Origin: CBDCWO01 sp965223405
Lineage (GTDB): Bacteria > Bacteroidota > Bacteroidia > Chitinophagales > Saprospiraceae
NCBI GenBank assembly: GCA_965223405.1
Contig: CBDCWO010000006.1
Coordinates: forward strand, 5,022,001 to 5,086,000
Length of the DNA: 64,000 nucleotides
Reading direction: 5' to 3'
Made by a program: the position numbers and the translations under genes. Below are positions 48,996-57,211 of this stretch, piece after piece. Numbering within the stretch: the first letter of the stretch is position 1; each line of letters starts with the position of its first letter. A model generated the notes under the pieces. That model was given only the letters and a program-made list of their open reading frames with translations, was not told the origin of the DNA and ran no database searches.

Positions 48996-49570
48996 GAATT
49001 GTCTGGTATGGGTCTTCCACCCGGCCAAATAAATTTAGCCGATCATTGGTGCAGGGTCATGTCTTTTTGCACCGGATAAAACAATCTGAGGCGGGACCCC
49101 AAACAACGCGTGTGTTGCTTTAGGCGTCCTCGCCTAAAGTCAATAATAAGGTACGGGGACAACAAGGTGTGAGTGGAATTAGGAATGAAAAATTATGAAT
49201 GATGAATGAAGAACTATGAATTGTCTGGTATAGGTTTTTCGCACGGCCAAATAAATATGGCCGACCATTGGTGCAAGGTTACAACCATTATGCCGGATAA
49301 AAGAAGCATGACAGAGACACTCCATTGACAATCATAAGCCAAAAGGCGTAAGTGAATTTGTCCCCCTTGAGGGACCCTTGAGGGGGTAGGGGGTGGAATT
49401 ATGAATGAAGAATGAAGGATGAAGAATTGTCTGGTATTGATCCTCCACACGGCCAAATAAATTTGGCCGACCATTGGTGTACGGTCATACCTCCTTGCAC
49501 TGGATAAAACAATTAGAGGCGGGAGGCCTCAAACAACCCGGGTGTTGCTTTAGGTGTTCTCGCCTAAGGG
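48996..49570. repeat. Triplicate repeat of about 210 bp with hairpins
   Basis: Three units begin GAATTGTCTGGTAT at 48996, 49218 and 49424. Each has the hairpin CGGCCAAAT..AA..ATTTGGCCG or a close variant (49022-49041, 49244-49263, 49450-49469), followed by GACCATTGG or GATCATTGG, then GCACCGGATAAAA and, in units 1 and 3, a second hairpin (CTTTAGGCG with CGCCTAAAG, 49118-49139). Units are separated by degenerate GAATTAAGAATGAAG-type tracts and runs of G. Most of 48790-49671 is this array; no gene is visible in it. Confidence 0.8.
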
Positions 49571-49671
49571 ATACCAAAGTTTGATTCCCCGAGGATTAAA
49601 ACAAGTTTTAGAGTGCAACGAACAATTAGCGTGAACTGTTTTTAAATCATGGCATTATAAATAAATAGAAA

Positions 49672-50418
49672 TCAATTGGCTTTAATTACCTTATAAACCC
49701 TTTCCTCATGGATTCCCGATAATTTAACATAAATTATTCCTAACGGCAAACGGGATGTATCAAAACTTTCCACCCACAACGAGTTATTTCCCGGAATATT
49801 AATTGTATCCGACCACAAATGACGACCAATTACATCCATTCCGGTGACTTGAACCTGTGCGGATTGAGCAAAGTTAAATTGAATATTCAAGTATTGACCT
49901 ATAGGATTCTTAAGTAAGGTAATATCCTGGAACTGAGTATTGAATTGTGTGCACTCTGAAAGTTCAAGAAACTCCGGATAAGATAAATCAGAAACTCCAC
50001 CGGTGATGGGTCCTTTTACCCGGTTGTTCCTGACTTCAAGAAATGTAACTCCGCAAATGGATAAGCCATATTTTAAAGAAGTATGAGATTCATAAGTAAT
50101 AGGATTTAGGATAAATATCCACTCCGTGCCTTTTTTGAATTGATCCATGAAAGATCTGCAATTAGCTCCATCTCCCGAAAGTACATCCAAATATTGATCT
50201 GTAACCGGCCCTTTAAGCCAGTCAAGAACCTTGATTTCTGCACGATCAGGATGGTGTTTTTCTAATTTTGCTCTTACAATGATTGAAGTAGAATCTTTGC
50301 CGGAAAAGTCATAAAAAGAAAGCGTTTCGCAAAACGAAGGAATAGCAATACACGAACATGCCGTTACCTGGACATAGGTAAGAAAAAATAGTATTATTAA
50401 ACCGATTGGCCTAAACAT
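49672..50418 (-). CDS. Exported Cys-rich protein with T9SS type A sorting domain
   Basis: 248 residues. A signal peptide is followed by CSCIAIPSFCETL, a start like the netrin/TIMP-type (NTR) fold, in which the first Cys forms the mature N-terminus. Then come beta strands (SIIVRAKLEKHHPDRAEIKVLDWLKGP) and a C-terminal sorting domain from LLKNPIGQYLNIQFNFAQSAQVQV to RVYKVIKAN. It is probably a surface protein delivered by the type IX system. The NTR resemblance is suggestive; no function can be assigned. Confidence 0.7.
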   Translation of the reverse strand: MFRPIGLIILFFLTYVQVTACSCIAIPSFCETLSFYDFSGKDSTSIIVRAKLEKHHPDRAEIKVLDWLKGPVTDQYLDVLSGDGANCRSFMDQFKKGTEWIFILNPITYESHTSLKYGLSICGVTFLEVRNNRVKGPITGGVSDLSYPEFLELSECTQFNTQFQDITLLKNPIGQYLNIQFNFAQSAQVQVTGMDVIGRHLWSDTINIPGNNSLWVESFDTSRLPLGIIYVKLSGIHEERVYKVIKAN

Positions 50419-50633
50419 GAAATGGATTTAAAATCTACACCTTGCATATGCAATTACTTCTTTAAACGAAATGTATACCTGACAAGGTTGGGTCACTGCT
50501 GGGATTTTTTGAATAGGGAAGTCTTTTCATCCAATCCCTCAACCCAATCAAGTAGCATGTATTTTATTCACGATTTATGATCAGTATCCTTTGGTAATGT
50601 GGATAAGGATACAGTATATGGGATTTATTGGAG

Positions 50634-50984
50634 TCAGGCAGTAAAAGAAGTGCCGCAGCCACAAGTATCGGTAGCGTTCGGATTATTGAATGAGAAACCA
50701 CGATTATTTAATCCATCTACCCAATCAATTTCCATACCCAGCAAATAGATAGCATGTGCTTTTTGCATAAATACCTTTAGACCTTGCACTTCATGAATTT
50801 CATCATTTTCTTTTTGCACATCGAATCCAAGTACGTAGGAAAATCCTGAACAGCCTCCACCTTTTACTCCGACACGCAATCCGTGATCATCCGGAATTTG
50901 TTGTTCCTGACGAATTCGGTTCAATTGTTGTACTGCTCCATCAGTAAGGTTGATCGGTTGATTGATTACTTTAGTTTCATTCAT
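50634..50984 (-). CDS. A-type iron-sulphur cluster carrier (IscA/SufA/ErpA type)
   Basis: 116 residues of the HesB/IscA family. The three cluster-binding cysteines are seen in GGCSGFSY and TCGCGTSF, the latter the CxC near the C-terminus. It delivers [2Fe-2S] or [4Fe-4S] clusters to apoproteins in the cytoplasm. I do not choose among iscA, sufA and erpA. A TATCTTTG -7 element lies just upstream. Confidence 0.92.
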   Translation of the reverse strand: MNETKVINQPINLTDGAVQQLNRIRQEQQIPDDHGLRVGVKGGGCSGFSYVLGFDVQKENDEIHEVQGLKVFMQKAHAIYLLGMEIDWVDGLNNRGFSFNNPNATDTCGCGTSFTA

Positions 50985-51000
50985 TTAATTGACCTTTTTG

Positions 51001-51008
51001 CAAAGATA
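51001..51008 (-). promoter_or_regulatory. -7 promoter element of the A-type carrier gene
   Basis: On the minus strand, TATCTTTG matches TAnnTTTG and ends 16 bases before the start codon at 50984. No clear -33 TTG was identified. Confidence 0.4.
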
Positions 51009-51081
51009 AGAAAACCATTATTTTGCATAACATTATTGATATACTATAAGTTCATTACCTTTAACACTCAAATAAATTTAC

Positions 51082-51615
51082 ATGTCCCCTTACATTGAAG
51101 CAGGTATTAATGTCCTGGTATTTTTGTTAAAAGTCGCAACCCTTGGATTAGCGATTTTTTGGATAGGAAGATATTTCTTCAATTTGTGGTATCGATCCAA
51201 GATATCGGTTAAAAATTTAGAAGCACGAGGTCAAAATAAGCATCTAAAACTCCAGGCCTACGAAAGATTGGCACTACTCTGTGAAAGAATTTCGATTCCT
51301 CAATTGATTTACAGATTGAATCAACCAGACTTTACTGTGGGTGATCTTAGAACTGCCATGTTGATTGCATTGCAAAAAGAATACGAGCATAACCTGACTC
51401 AACAAATTTTCGTTTCACATAACTTATGGAAAATTATCAGTTTGGCTAAAGATGAATGTTCACATTTGATTACTGTTGCAGCAGCGGAATTGGATGACAA
51501 GGCCCCTGCCCAGGATCTCGTCAGTAGGTTATTTTCATTGGAGCAGGGATTGGAACAGAAACCCCTAAATAAGGCCCTGGCTGCTATTAATAAAGAAGTA
51601 AGTTTGATCGTGTGA
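51082..51615 (+). CDS. DUF7935 membrane-anchored protein
   Basis: 177 residues: one N-terminal membrane helix (about residues 8-28) and a helical cytoplasmic part with LQAYERLALLCERISIPQLIYRL, ALQKEYEHNLTQQIFVSHNLWKII and LAKDECSHLI, the pattern of DUF7935. Function unknown. Its last four bases overlap the start of the next gene (51612). Confidence 0.75.
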   Translation: MSPYIEAGINVLVFLLKVATLGLAIFWIGRYFFNLWYRSKISVKNLEARGQNKHLKLQAYERLALLCERISIPQLIYRLNQPDFTVGDLRTAMLIALQKEYEHNLTQQIFVSHNLWKIISLAKDECSHLITVAAAELDDKAPAQDLVSRLFSLEQGLEQKPLNKALAAINKEVSLIV

Positions 51616-52355
51616 TGCAATTCACTCCGTTTATATTGCTGATATTCAGTTGGTTATTGGCGGTCAACTGCAGTAGTGTTTTACATATTGCCAAGGTTGA
51701 AAACCGTGCTGTCAAAATGGATACCTCGGTTATGCCAGACACTGAAATATCGGCAATGATTACACCTTATAAAAGTGAATTGGATGCCGAAATGAACGGT
51801 GTGATAGGCCGGTGTAAAAGCCCATTGATCAAATCAAGACCGGAATCTACCTTAGGAAACTGGGTTGGAGATGCCTTGTATAAAATAGGAAGTGAACTCG
51901 ATGATGGACCCATTGATTTCGCAGTACAAAATTACGGGGGTATCCGTACCCCGCAATTACAGGGAGAGATAACTACAGGGAATATTTTTGAATTAATGCC
52001 GTTTGATAACAGCTTGGTCGTTTTGGATTTTGAAGCTGACGAGCTTCTTCATTTTATCCAGCATATGGCGGCATCAGGAGGGTGGCCAGGTAGCAAACAT
52101 TTGCGTTATCGGATTGACAATAATCGGGCAAAAGATATTACAATTAATGGTGAGGCAATTGATATGAATCGGATCTATCGGGTTGCACTTCCTGACTATA
52201 TTGCCAACGGTGGTGATTCTGCATTTTTTCTAACCGATAATCCACGCAAAGATTTGAATCACCTCATTCGGGATGCTCTAATTATTTTGGTAAAAGAATC
52301 CACTAAGAGGGGAAAACTGATCACCTCGGAGTTGGATGGTAGAATTAAAAACTGA
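51612..52355 (+). CDS. 5'-nucleotidase C-terminal domain lipoprotein
   Basis: 247 residues: a lipobox (AVNCSS) and a 5'-nucleotidase C-terminal domain with STLGNWVGDALYKIG, FAVQNYGGIRTPQLQGEI, MPFDNSLVVLDFEADEL and IANGGDSAFF. This domain binds and positions the nucleotide; it lacks the metallophosphatase part, which is coded by the next gene. It overlaps the DUF7935 gene by four bases. Confidence 0.9.
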   Translation: MMQFTPFILLIFSWLLAVNCSSVLHIAKVENRAVKMDTSVMPDTEISAMITPYKSELDAEMNGVIGRCKSPLIKSRPESTLGNWVGDALYKIGSELDDGPIDFAVQNYGGIRTPQLQGEITTGNIFELMPFDNSLVVLDFEADELLHFIQHMAASGGWPGSKHLRYRIDNNRAKDITINGEAIDMNRIYRVALPDYIANGGDSAFFLTDNPRKDLNHLIRDALIILVKESTKRGKLITSELDGRIKN

Positions 52356-52358
52356 GTT

Positions 52359-53270
52359 TTGAACAGACGTAGTTTTATTAAAAAATCCGGCTGGTGCATG
52401 AGTGCACTATCTTACGGATCTCTGCCTTTAATGCGAATTGAAGATTCTGAGGTATTCAAGATCACTTTGTTGCACACTAATGATGTTCACAGCCATATCG
52501 AACCTTTTCCAATAGATGGTAGCAGGAATCAGGGCTTGGGAGGTGCAGCACGGCGAGCTGCATTAATTGAACAGGTTCGAAAGCAAGAGGAAAGAGTACT
52601 CTTGGTTGACGCTGGTGATATTTTTCAGGGTACACCTTATTTCAATTTTTTCGGAGGTGAACTTGAATTTAAGCTAATGACTGAAATGGGATACGATGCA
52701 GCCACAGTAGGCAATCATGATTTTGATGCAGGTGTGGAGGGGTTACACAAACAATTGCCCCATGCCAACTTTCCTCTGGTATCCAGCAACTATGATTTTA
52801 CTGATACGGTTCTGAAATCGAAAATAGAAGACTATGTGATCGTTGATCGAGATCCAATCCGGGTCGGTATTTTTGGCCTGGGTATTGAATTGGCAGGACT
52901 TGTTCCTCAAAACCTATACGGCAATACACAATATCGCGATCCTATAGTGGAGGCCAACCGGGTAAGCAAGGTCTTAAAAAAGGAAAAATGCGATTTAGTA
53001 ATTTGTTTATCCCATCTGGGTTATCGATATCGGGAACATAAAGTTTCGGATCAGATTCTGGCCAACAAAACGGAAAACATTGATATTATCATTGGAGGAC
53101 ACACCCATACCTTTATGGACCGACCCGAAATGAGGAACAACCGTAAAGGAGAACCGGTATTGATAAATCAAGTGGGATGGGCCGGTATAATCTTGGGGAG
53201 ACTGGATATCTTTTTAGAGAAAAATAAAAAGCGAAAATGTATTACCTGTGATAATATGTGGATTAACTAA
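52359..53270 (+). CDS. 5'-nucleotidase metallophosphatase domain, Tat-exported
   Basis: 303 residues. The start is a TTG (52359): reading it as Met gives NRRSFIKKS, a twin-arginine Tat signal, three bases after the stop of the partner gene. The catalytic domain follows with HTNDVHSHIEP (metal ligands), VDAGDIFQGTPYFN, VGNHDFDAG, CLSHLGYR and GGHTHTF. Together with the upstream gene it makes the two halves of a UshA-like enzyme, coded as separate proteins in reversed order (C-terminal half first). Confidence 0.92.
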   Translation: MNRRSFIKKSGWCMSALSYGSLPLMRIEDSEVFKITLLHTNDVHSHIEPFPIDGSRNQGLGGAARRAALIEQVRKQEERVLLVDAGDIFQGTPYFNFFGGELEFKLMTEMGYDAATVGNHDFDAGVEGLHKQLPHANFPLVSSNYDFTDTVLKSKIEDYVIVDRDPIRVGIFGLGIELAGLVPQNLYGNTQYRDPIVEANRVSKVLKKEKCDLVICLSHLGYRYREHKVSDQILANKTENIDIIIGGHTHTFMDRPEMRNNRKGEPVLINQVGWAGIILGRLDIFLEKNKKRKCITCDNMWIN

Positions 53271-53577
53271 AAGATAAGTAAAGTATTACTTTAACCTCAA
53301 GATGTCCGACACTTTGACCTACTTTAATGACATACTTACCGATATATTTTATTCAATTATCTAAAAACCTGATAATCAGTATCTTTAGAGTGTAAAAAAA
53401 CTTTTTAAAAGATTGGCGGAATAATTCGATAATTTGAAAAAAATTCCAATCTTTGTTCCAATTGTTTGGTTACAGCGCCCTGGAACCGTATTCTTAAAAA
53501 TTATACTTCACTCACTAGATGAATGACTTCTGTTGAAGTGACGAAATAACTAACTGTATAGCTAATTCAAAGAGAGG
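53271..53577. other. dnaA upstream region
   Basis: 307 bases without a gene. AATCTTTG near 53450 is one mismatch from the -7 element. I see no TTATCCACA-like DnaA box in it, so autoregulation or an origin here is not supported. Confidence 0.4.
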
Positions 53578-54972
53578 ATGGTAATAAAGGATCGAGTTAC
53601 GGTGTGGGAGAACTGTTTGGAATTAATTCGTGAAAACATTTCTTCCCAAAGCTATAAGACCTGGTTTGAACCGATCAAACCGGTAAAACTCGAAGATCAA
53701 ATTCTAACCATACAAGTTCCCAATAAATTTTTCTATGAATGGCTTGAAGAACACTATTTAAGCCTTTTAAAAAAGACTATCAAAAGTGAATTGGGGGAGA
53801 GAGGTCGGCTGGAATATCAGATACTAATGGATCCGGCTGTTCCCGGTGGGACCGATTTATCCCATGAGGATGTGGAAATGATAAATGCTGCTCAAATTCA
53901 AAATCCGTTTGTGATTCCCGGCATCAAGAAAATGAAGGTGAATCCTCAACTCAATTCTAACTATTTATTCAGCAACTTCATAGAAGGCGATTGTAACCGT
54001 CTCGCCCGCAGTGCCGGTAAGGCTGTTGCAGATAGGCCCGGGGAAACTTCTTTTAATCCTTTAGTGATCTTTGGAGATGTTGGTTTGGGAAAGACCCATC
54101 TGGCCCAGGCAATAGGAAATGAAATCTTGACCAAGCATAAAAACAAAACGGTACTTTATGTGAGTACCGAGAAGTTTACTAATCAAATCATTCATTCTAT
54201 TAAAAGTAATTCAATCAACGACTTGGTTAATTTTTATCAAATGATCGATGTTTTAATCGTGGATGATATCCAGTTTTTAGCCAATCGCACCAAGACTCAG
54301 GAAATTTTCTTCCATATTTTTAATCAATTACATCAAACCAATAAGCAAGTGGTTTTAACTTCGGATCGACCACCTAAGGATTTGGAAGGGATGGAAGAGA
54401 GATTGATCTCCCGATTTAAGTGGGGATTATCCGCCGATCTGCAAATGCCGGACCTGGAAACCCGGATGGCCATTCTTAACCTGAAAGCCGAAAAGGAAAA
54501 AATGATCATCCCTGATAAAGTGTTGGAGTACATTTGTTACAATGTCAAGAATAATGTCCGCGAATTAGAAGGTGTACTGATCTCCTTAATGGCACAGTCT
54601 TCGCTAAACGATCGCAAGATTACAGTAGATCTGGCAAAAGAAGTGATCGAGAGTTATGTACAGCGGAGTTATAAAGAGGTGAATGTTAGCAACATCCAAA
54701 CTTTGGTAGCAGATCATTTCAACCTTTCGGTTGAAAGACTGACTAGTAAAACGCGTAAAAGAGAAGTTGTAACCGCCAGGCAGCTGGCTATGCATTTATG
54801 TAAAAACCTAACCCAGGAACCTCTAAAATCCATAGGTGATCAATTCGGTGGAAGAGATCACAGCACAGTCATCTATTCCTTGAAAGCCGTTCAGGATTTA
54901 TTGGATACCGATAAGGAATTTCGGGATACAGTGGCAGCCTTAGAGAAAAAGATCAAAATGAGCCTGATGTAA
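53578..54972 (+). CDS. dnaA: Chromosomal replication initiator DnaA
   Basis: 464 residues with all four domains. Domain I is the N-terminal oligomerisation fold (VWENCLELIRENISSQSYKTWF). The AAA+ domain has Walker A GDVGLGKTH (about residue 167), Walker B VLIVDDIQF (about 225) and the arginine-finger region SRFKWGL. Domain IV, which binds DnaA boxes, has the signature GGRDHSTVIYS (about 425). DnaA opens the chromosomal origin and also regulates its own expression. No DnaA-box cluster is seen in the flanks, so the origin is probably elsewhere or uses sequences I could not recognise. Confidence 0.97.
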   Translation: MVIKDRVTVWENCLELIRENISSQSYKTWFEPIKPVKLEDQILTIQVPNKFFYEWLEEHYLSLLKKTIKSELGERGRLEYQILMDPAVPGGTDLSHEDVEMINAAQIQNPFVIPGIKKMKVNPQLNSNYLFSNFIEGDCNRLARSAGKAVADRPGETSFNPLVIFGDVGLGKTHLAQAIGNEILTKHKNKTVLYVSTEKFTNQIIHSIKSNSINDLVNFYQMIDVLIVDDIQFLANRTKTQEIFFHIFNQLHQTNKQVVLTSDRPPKDLEGMEERLISRFKWGLSADLQMPDLETRMAILNLKAEKEKMIIPDKVLEYICYNVKNNVRELEGVLISLMAQSSLNDRKITVDLAKEVIESYVQRSYKEVNVSNIQTLVADHFNLSVERLTSKTRKREVVTARQLAMHLCKNLTQEPLKSIGDQFGGRDHSTVIYSLKAVQDLLDTDKEFRDTVAALEKKIKMSLM

Positions 54973-55192
54973 GTTTTTTCGAAACATTCCTTCCAAGTCA
55001 TATACCAAAAACCGAATGTCATTCTGAACCCACCTCTGGCCGGTAAGATTTACAACTGCAGAGAACATACAGGATTCTGTGCGTTTATTTCCGTGGAAAA
55101 CAAATAACTACCAGTTCATTTTTGCTCAGTACAAATCCCAACTATTTGCTTCCTTTGGGGTGTCAAACTGATCTAACTGCCTTCCGAAGACT

Positions 55193-55355
55193 AGAGGTTT
55201 AAGAACAAAATAATAAGAGGTTATAACTCGATCTTTTTCCCAATATCATCGTTGAAAAGCCTCGATGTAACTATGGTTATGCCTACGTTTTTCAACTTGA
55301 TCTTAGAAAAAATCTACATCGTTCTAACCTCACATTACTTCGTTCTTAAACCTCT
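55193..55355. repeat. Foldback palindromic element, copy A (163 bp)
   Basis: The outer arms AGAGGTTTAAGAAC and GTTCTTAAACCTCT are perfectly complementary. Inside them the left half pairs with the right half through most of the element, with a small loop near 55270. The inner core shares TTGATCTT and GAAAAAATCTAC with the second copy at 58701, while the outer arms differ between the copies. A TA precedes the left arm. No open frame. Confidence 0.75.
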
Positions 55356-55437
55356 TGACTACCGAATGAGGTCTTGGTTCGGGATCGGTGTTCTTGTTTC
55401 CAGACGCTATAATTAAAATACTGTTTCACACATGCTC

Positions 55438-55484
55438 AACACAGAACCCGAACATTTGGTGCTAGGCCAGCAAATTTCGGGATG
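55438..55484. repeat. 47-bp hairpin repeat, copy 2
   Basis: Same 5' and 3' ends as the copy at 28895 (AACACAG..CCCGAACATTTG and GCAAATTTCGGGATG), with a different 15-base middle. CCCGAACATTTG pairs with CAAATTTCGGG. Confidence 0.7.
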
Positions 55485-55669
55485 ACCTACGATTTTTTTG
55501 AAAGCAGGTCTGCTAGAAATCTTTAATCTTTAGCTTGGAGTCCGCCCTGACACCCTCGACATCATTGATGGCTTCGTACCTTTGTCATCATTATCAGATT
55601 GCCACTAGACTGTAGCGTTGGTAATTCCACCACTTGATCATTCCACAACTTTCATACTTGGATTTAATG

Positions 55670-55700
55670 AAAAAAACTGTTCCGGGAGAGAACAGCTTTT
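55670..55700 (-). terminator. Bidirectional terminator after the NTF2-like gene
   Basis: CTGTTC (55677-55682) pairs with GAACAG (55690-55695) around a seven-base loop. On the minus strand a run of T follows, as expected for an intrinsic terminator downstream of the gene at 55759. Confidence 0.7.
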
Positions 55701-55758
55701 CTACTATTATTTAAAAGATTGGGAAAACACCAATCACTAAACTGAGAATTCTTGCAGG

Positions 55759-56127
55759 TTATTGACCTGGCATGTTGTAATAAAATCTCTCTTCTTTAAT
55801 CTGATTACCTTCCCATTGCTGTACACCCACTTCTTCCATTTTCATTCTACCCATGCCTTTGAAGGTAACATCAAACCAGACTTCACAGCAAGTCGTCCCA
55901 GTTTCTTCGTTGGCGGTAATCGACTTAACCCCACCTCCATGCATTTCTTCTACACTGCCAAACCAGTCTTGTATTGCTTTTCTCTGAGCATCTTTACCTT
56001 CCCGTCTTTCTCCGGTTGGCATCTCTATGATGGTGCAATCGTCGGCGTAGTATTTTTCAAAAGCTTCCATAGTTTGACCCTGTCCTTGCATGGCCTGAAA
56101 ATCTTGCGCTAGTTTTAAGTAACTCAT
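55759..56127 (-). CDS. SnoaL/NTF2-like domain protein
   Basis: 122 residues, one NTF2-like fold: AFEKYYADDCTIIEMPTGERREGKDAQRKAIQDWFGSV is the typical cone-shaped fold start, with the final strands VEEVGVQQWEGNQIKEERFYY. Members can be isomerases, cyclases or ligand-binding proteins; this one has no recognised catalytic set. Cytoplasmic. Confidence 0.85.
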   Translation of the reverse strand: MSYLKLAQDFQAMQGQGQTMEAFEKYYADDCTIIEMPTGERREGKDAQRKAIQDWFGSVEEMHGGGVKSITANEETGTTCCEVWFDVTFKGMGRMKMEEVGVQQWEGNQIKEERFYYNMPGQ

Positions 56128-56336
56128 TTTGTATAGGTTTTAAGATTGAATAATATATTACAATGTGCTTAGACAACAATTGTTCAGAATTATAACGCTT
56201 GAATGAGGAAAAGGGGGACAAAATTGTGGAAAAATTTGGTATTGCGATTATTTGGGTTGTTGGATGTTGGTATATATCCAGTACTCAATATAAAATCCTA
56301 CTCACATGATTAAATCTATTTGTAAACTTTGCTCAA

Positions 56337-57006
56337 ACAAAAAAAGGCTGCTGGATGGCAACCTAGCTCAATTTCATCTCTCCTTCACCTATGTTTGTAA
56401 TTAATAAAACATAAAACAAAGGCAAATATCAATTTGCGGCGGTCTCAGATCGCCGTGGCTTGCTTTGGCGAGCGAAGGCGGTGGAGTCCACCTACGCCAA
56501 GGATTCGTTGGACAAAAGCCAGACTTCGCTGAAGCTTCGTCAAGCAGAGCGGGATTGCCTGTGGCAATCCGATGTGGTTAACCTGGCATTGTACGCTGAT
56601 CCGGTTTGCTTTACAAATCCATTTTTTTGTTTGACCTTCGGTCCACTTAGGAGCGAGCTCAATGTGGTCCTCTCTCAAACAAAAAGGGCTGCCATATGGC
56701 AGCCCTGATCATTTTCATTTCGCCTTCGCCTATGTCTATAATTAATAAAACATAAATCAAGAGCAAATATCAATTTGCGGCGGTCCCAGACCGCCGTAGT
56801 TCGCGTCAGCGAGCGAAGGCGGTGGAGTCCAACTACGCCAAGGCTTCGTTGGACAAGGGCGGGATTACCTACGGTGATCCCAAATGGGGGAATCTGGCCA
56901 TATCCAAGCTAGTCACTTCGTGACGCGATTTTTTATCACATTACATTCTATTTCGAGCAAGCTCGATAGAATGTAACGCAATAAAAAAGGCTGCCGTCGG
57001 CAGCCT
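56337..57006. repeat. Tandem 341-bp repeat next to tRNA-Ser, with duplicated terminators
   Basis: The phrase TTAATAAAAC and the words around GCGGCGGTC recur at exactly 341 bases (56401/56742 and 56434/56775). Each copy begins with an A-rich stretch and a GGCTGCC hairpin. The three hairpins are at about 56340 (degraded), 56683 (the 22-base palindrome AGGGCTGCCATATGGCAGCCCT) and 56984. The last is the functional terminator of tRNA-Ser. Also present are a strong bulged hairpin at 56941-56976 and a run of open frames with no coding character. No gene is supported in 56128-57019. Confidence 0.75.
56984..57006 (-). terminator. Terminator of tRNA-Ser
   Basis: On the minus strand AAGGCTGCC pairs with GGCAGCCTT around CGAC/GTCG-type bases, followed by a run of T. 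It lies directly downstream of tRNA-Ser. Confidence 0.7.
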
Positions 57007-57019
57007 TGCTTGGCTTATG

Positions 57020-57109
57020 CGGTGGAGGCGGGATTCGAACCCGCGGTACCGCTTTACACAGTACGTCGGTTTAGCAAACCGGTGGTTTCAGCCACTCACC
57101 CACTCCACC
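57020..57109 (-). tRNA. tRNA-Ser(GCT)
   Basis: Read on the minus strand, this 90-base gene folds as a class II tRNA: acceptor stem GGTGGAG / CTCCACC, a long variable arm (GTAC..GTAC region) and the T loop GGTTCGAATCC. The anticodon loop TTGCTAA has the anticodon GCT, reading AGC and AGU serine codons. No CCA is encoded. One pair of the anticodon stem is a C-A mismatch, a small oddity. Confidence 0.93.
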
Positions 57110-57136
57110 TGATAAGTTACTAAATTTTCAGCGGGG

Positions 57137-57168
57137 CAAAGATAATTGAAAAATCAAGTATTCGCAAA
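57137..57168 (-). promoter_or_regulatory. Promoter of tRNA-Ser
   Basis: On the minus strand TTTG (57165-57168) is followed after 20 bases by TATCTTTG (57137-57144), a perfect Bacteroidota-type pair. It lies about 28 bases before the tRNA 5' end. Confidence 0.6.
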
Positions 57169-57211
57169 TATTACAGCAATATAGGTGACAAACTAATCGT
57201 CTATATGATAT

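Larger units (their letters stand above)
54973..55758. other. Intergenic region with a palindromic element and a hairpin repeat
   Basis: No gene visible in about 790 bases. It holds the palindromic element at 55193-55355, the second 47-bp hairpin repeat at 55438-55484 and a bidirectional terminator near 55670-55700. The remainder shows no recognisable feature. Confidence 0.6.

Noticed and set aside
48996..49570. Possible CRISPR array or riboswitch cluster
   Set aside because: Units are long, diverged and hairpin-containing without unique spacers, and no regulated gene lies next to them in a suitable orientation.
53271..53577. Replication origin next to dnaA
   Set aside because: No DnaA boxes or AT-rich 13-mers could be identified; naming an origin would be guesswork.
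56445..56708. Two overlapping open frames on opposite strands
   Set aside because: Both are translations of the tandem repeat beside tRNA-Ser.
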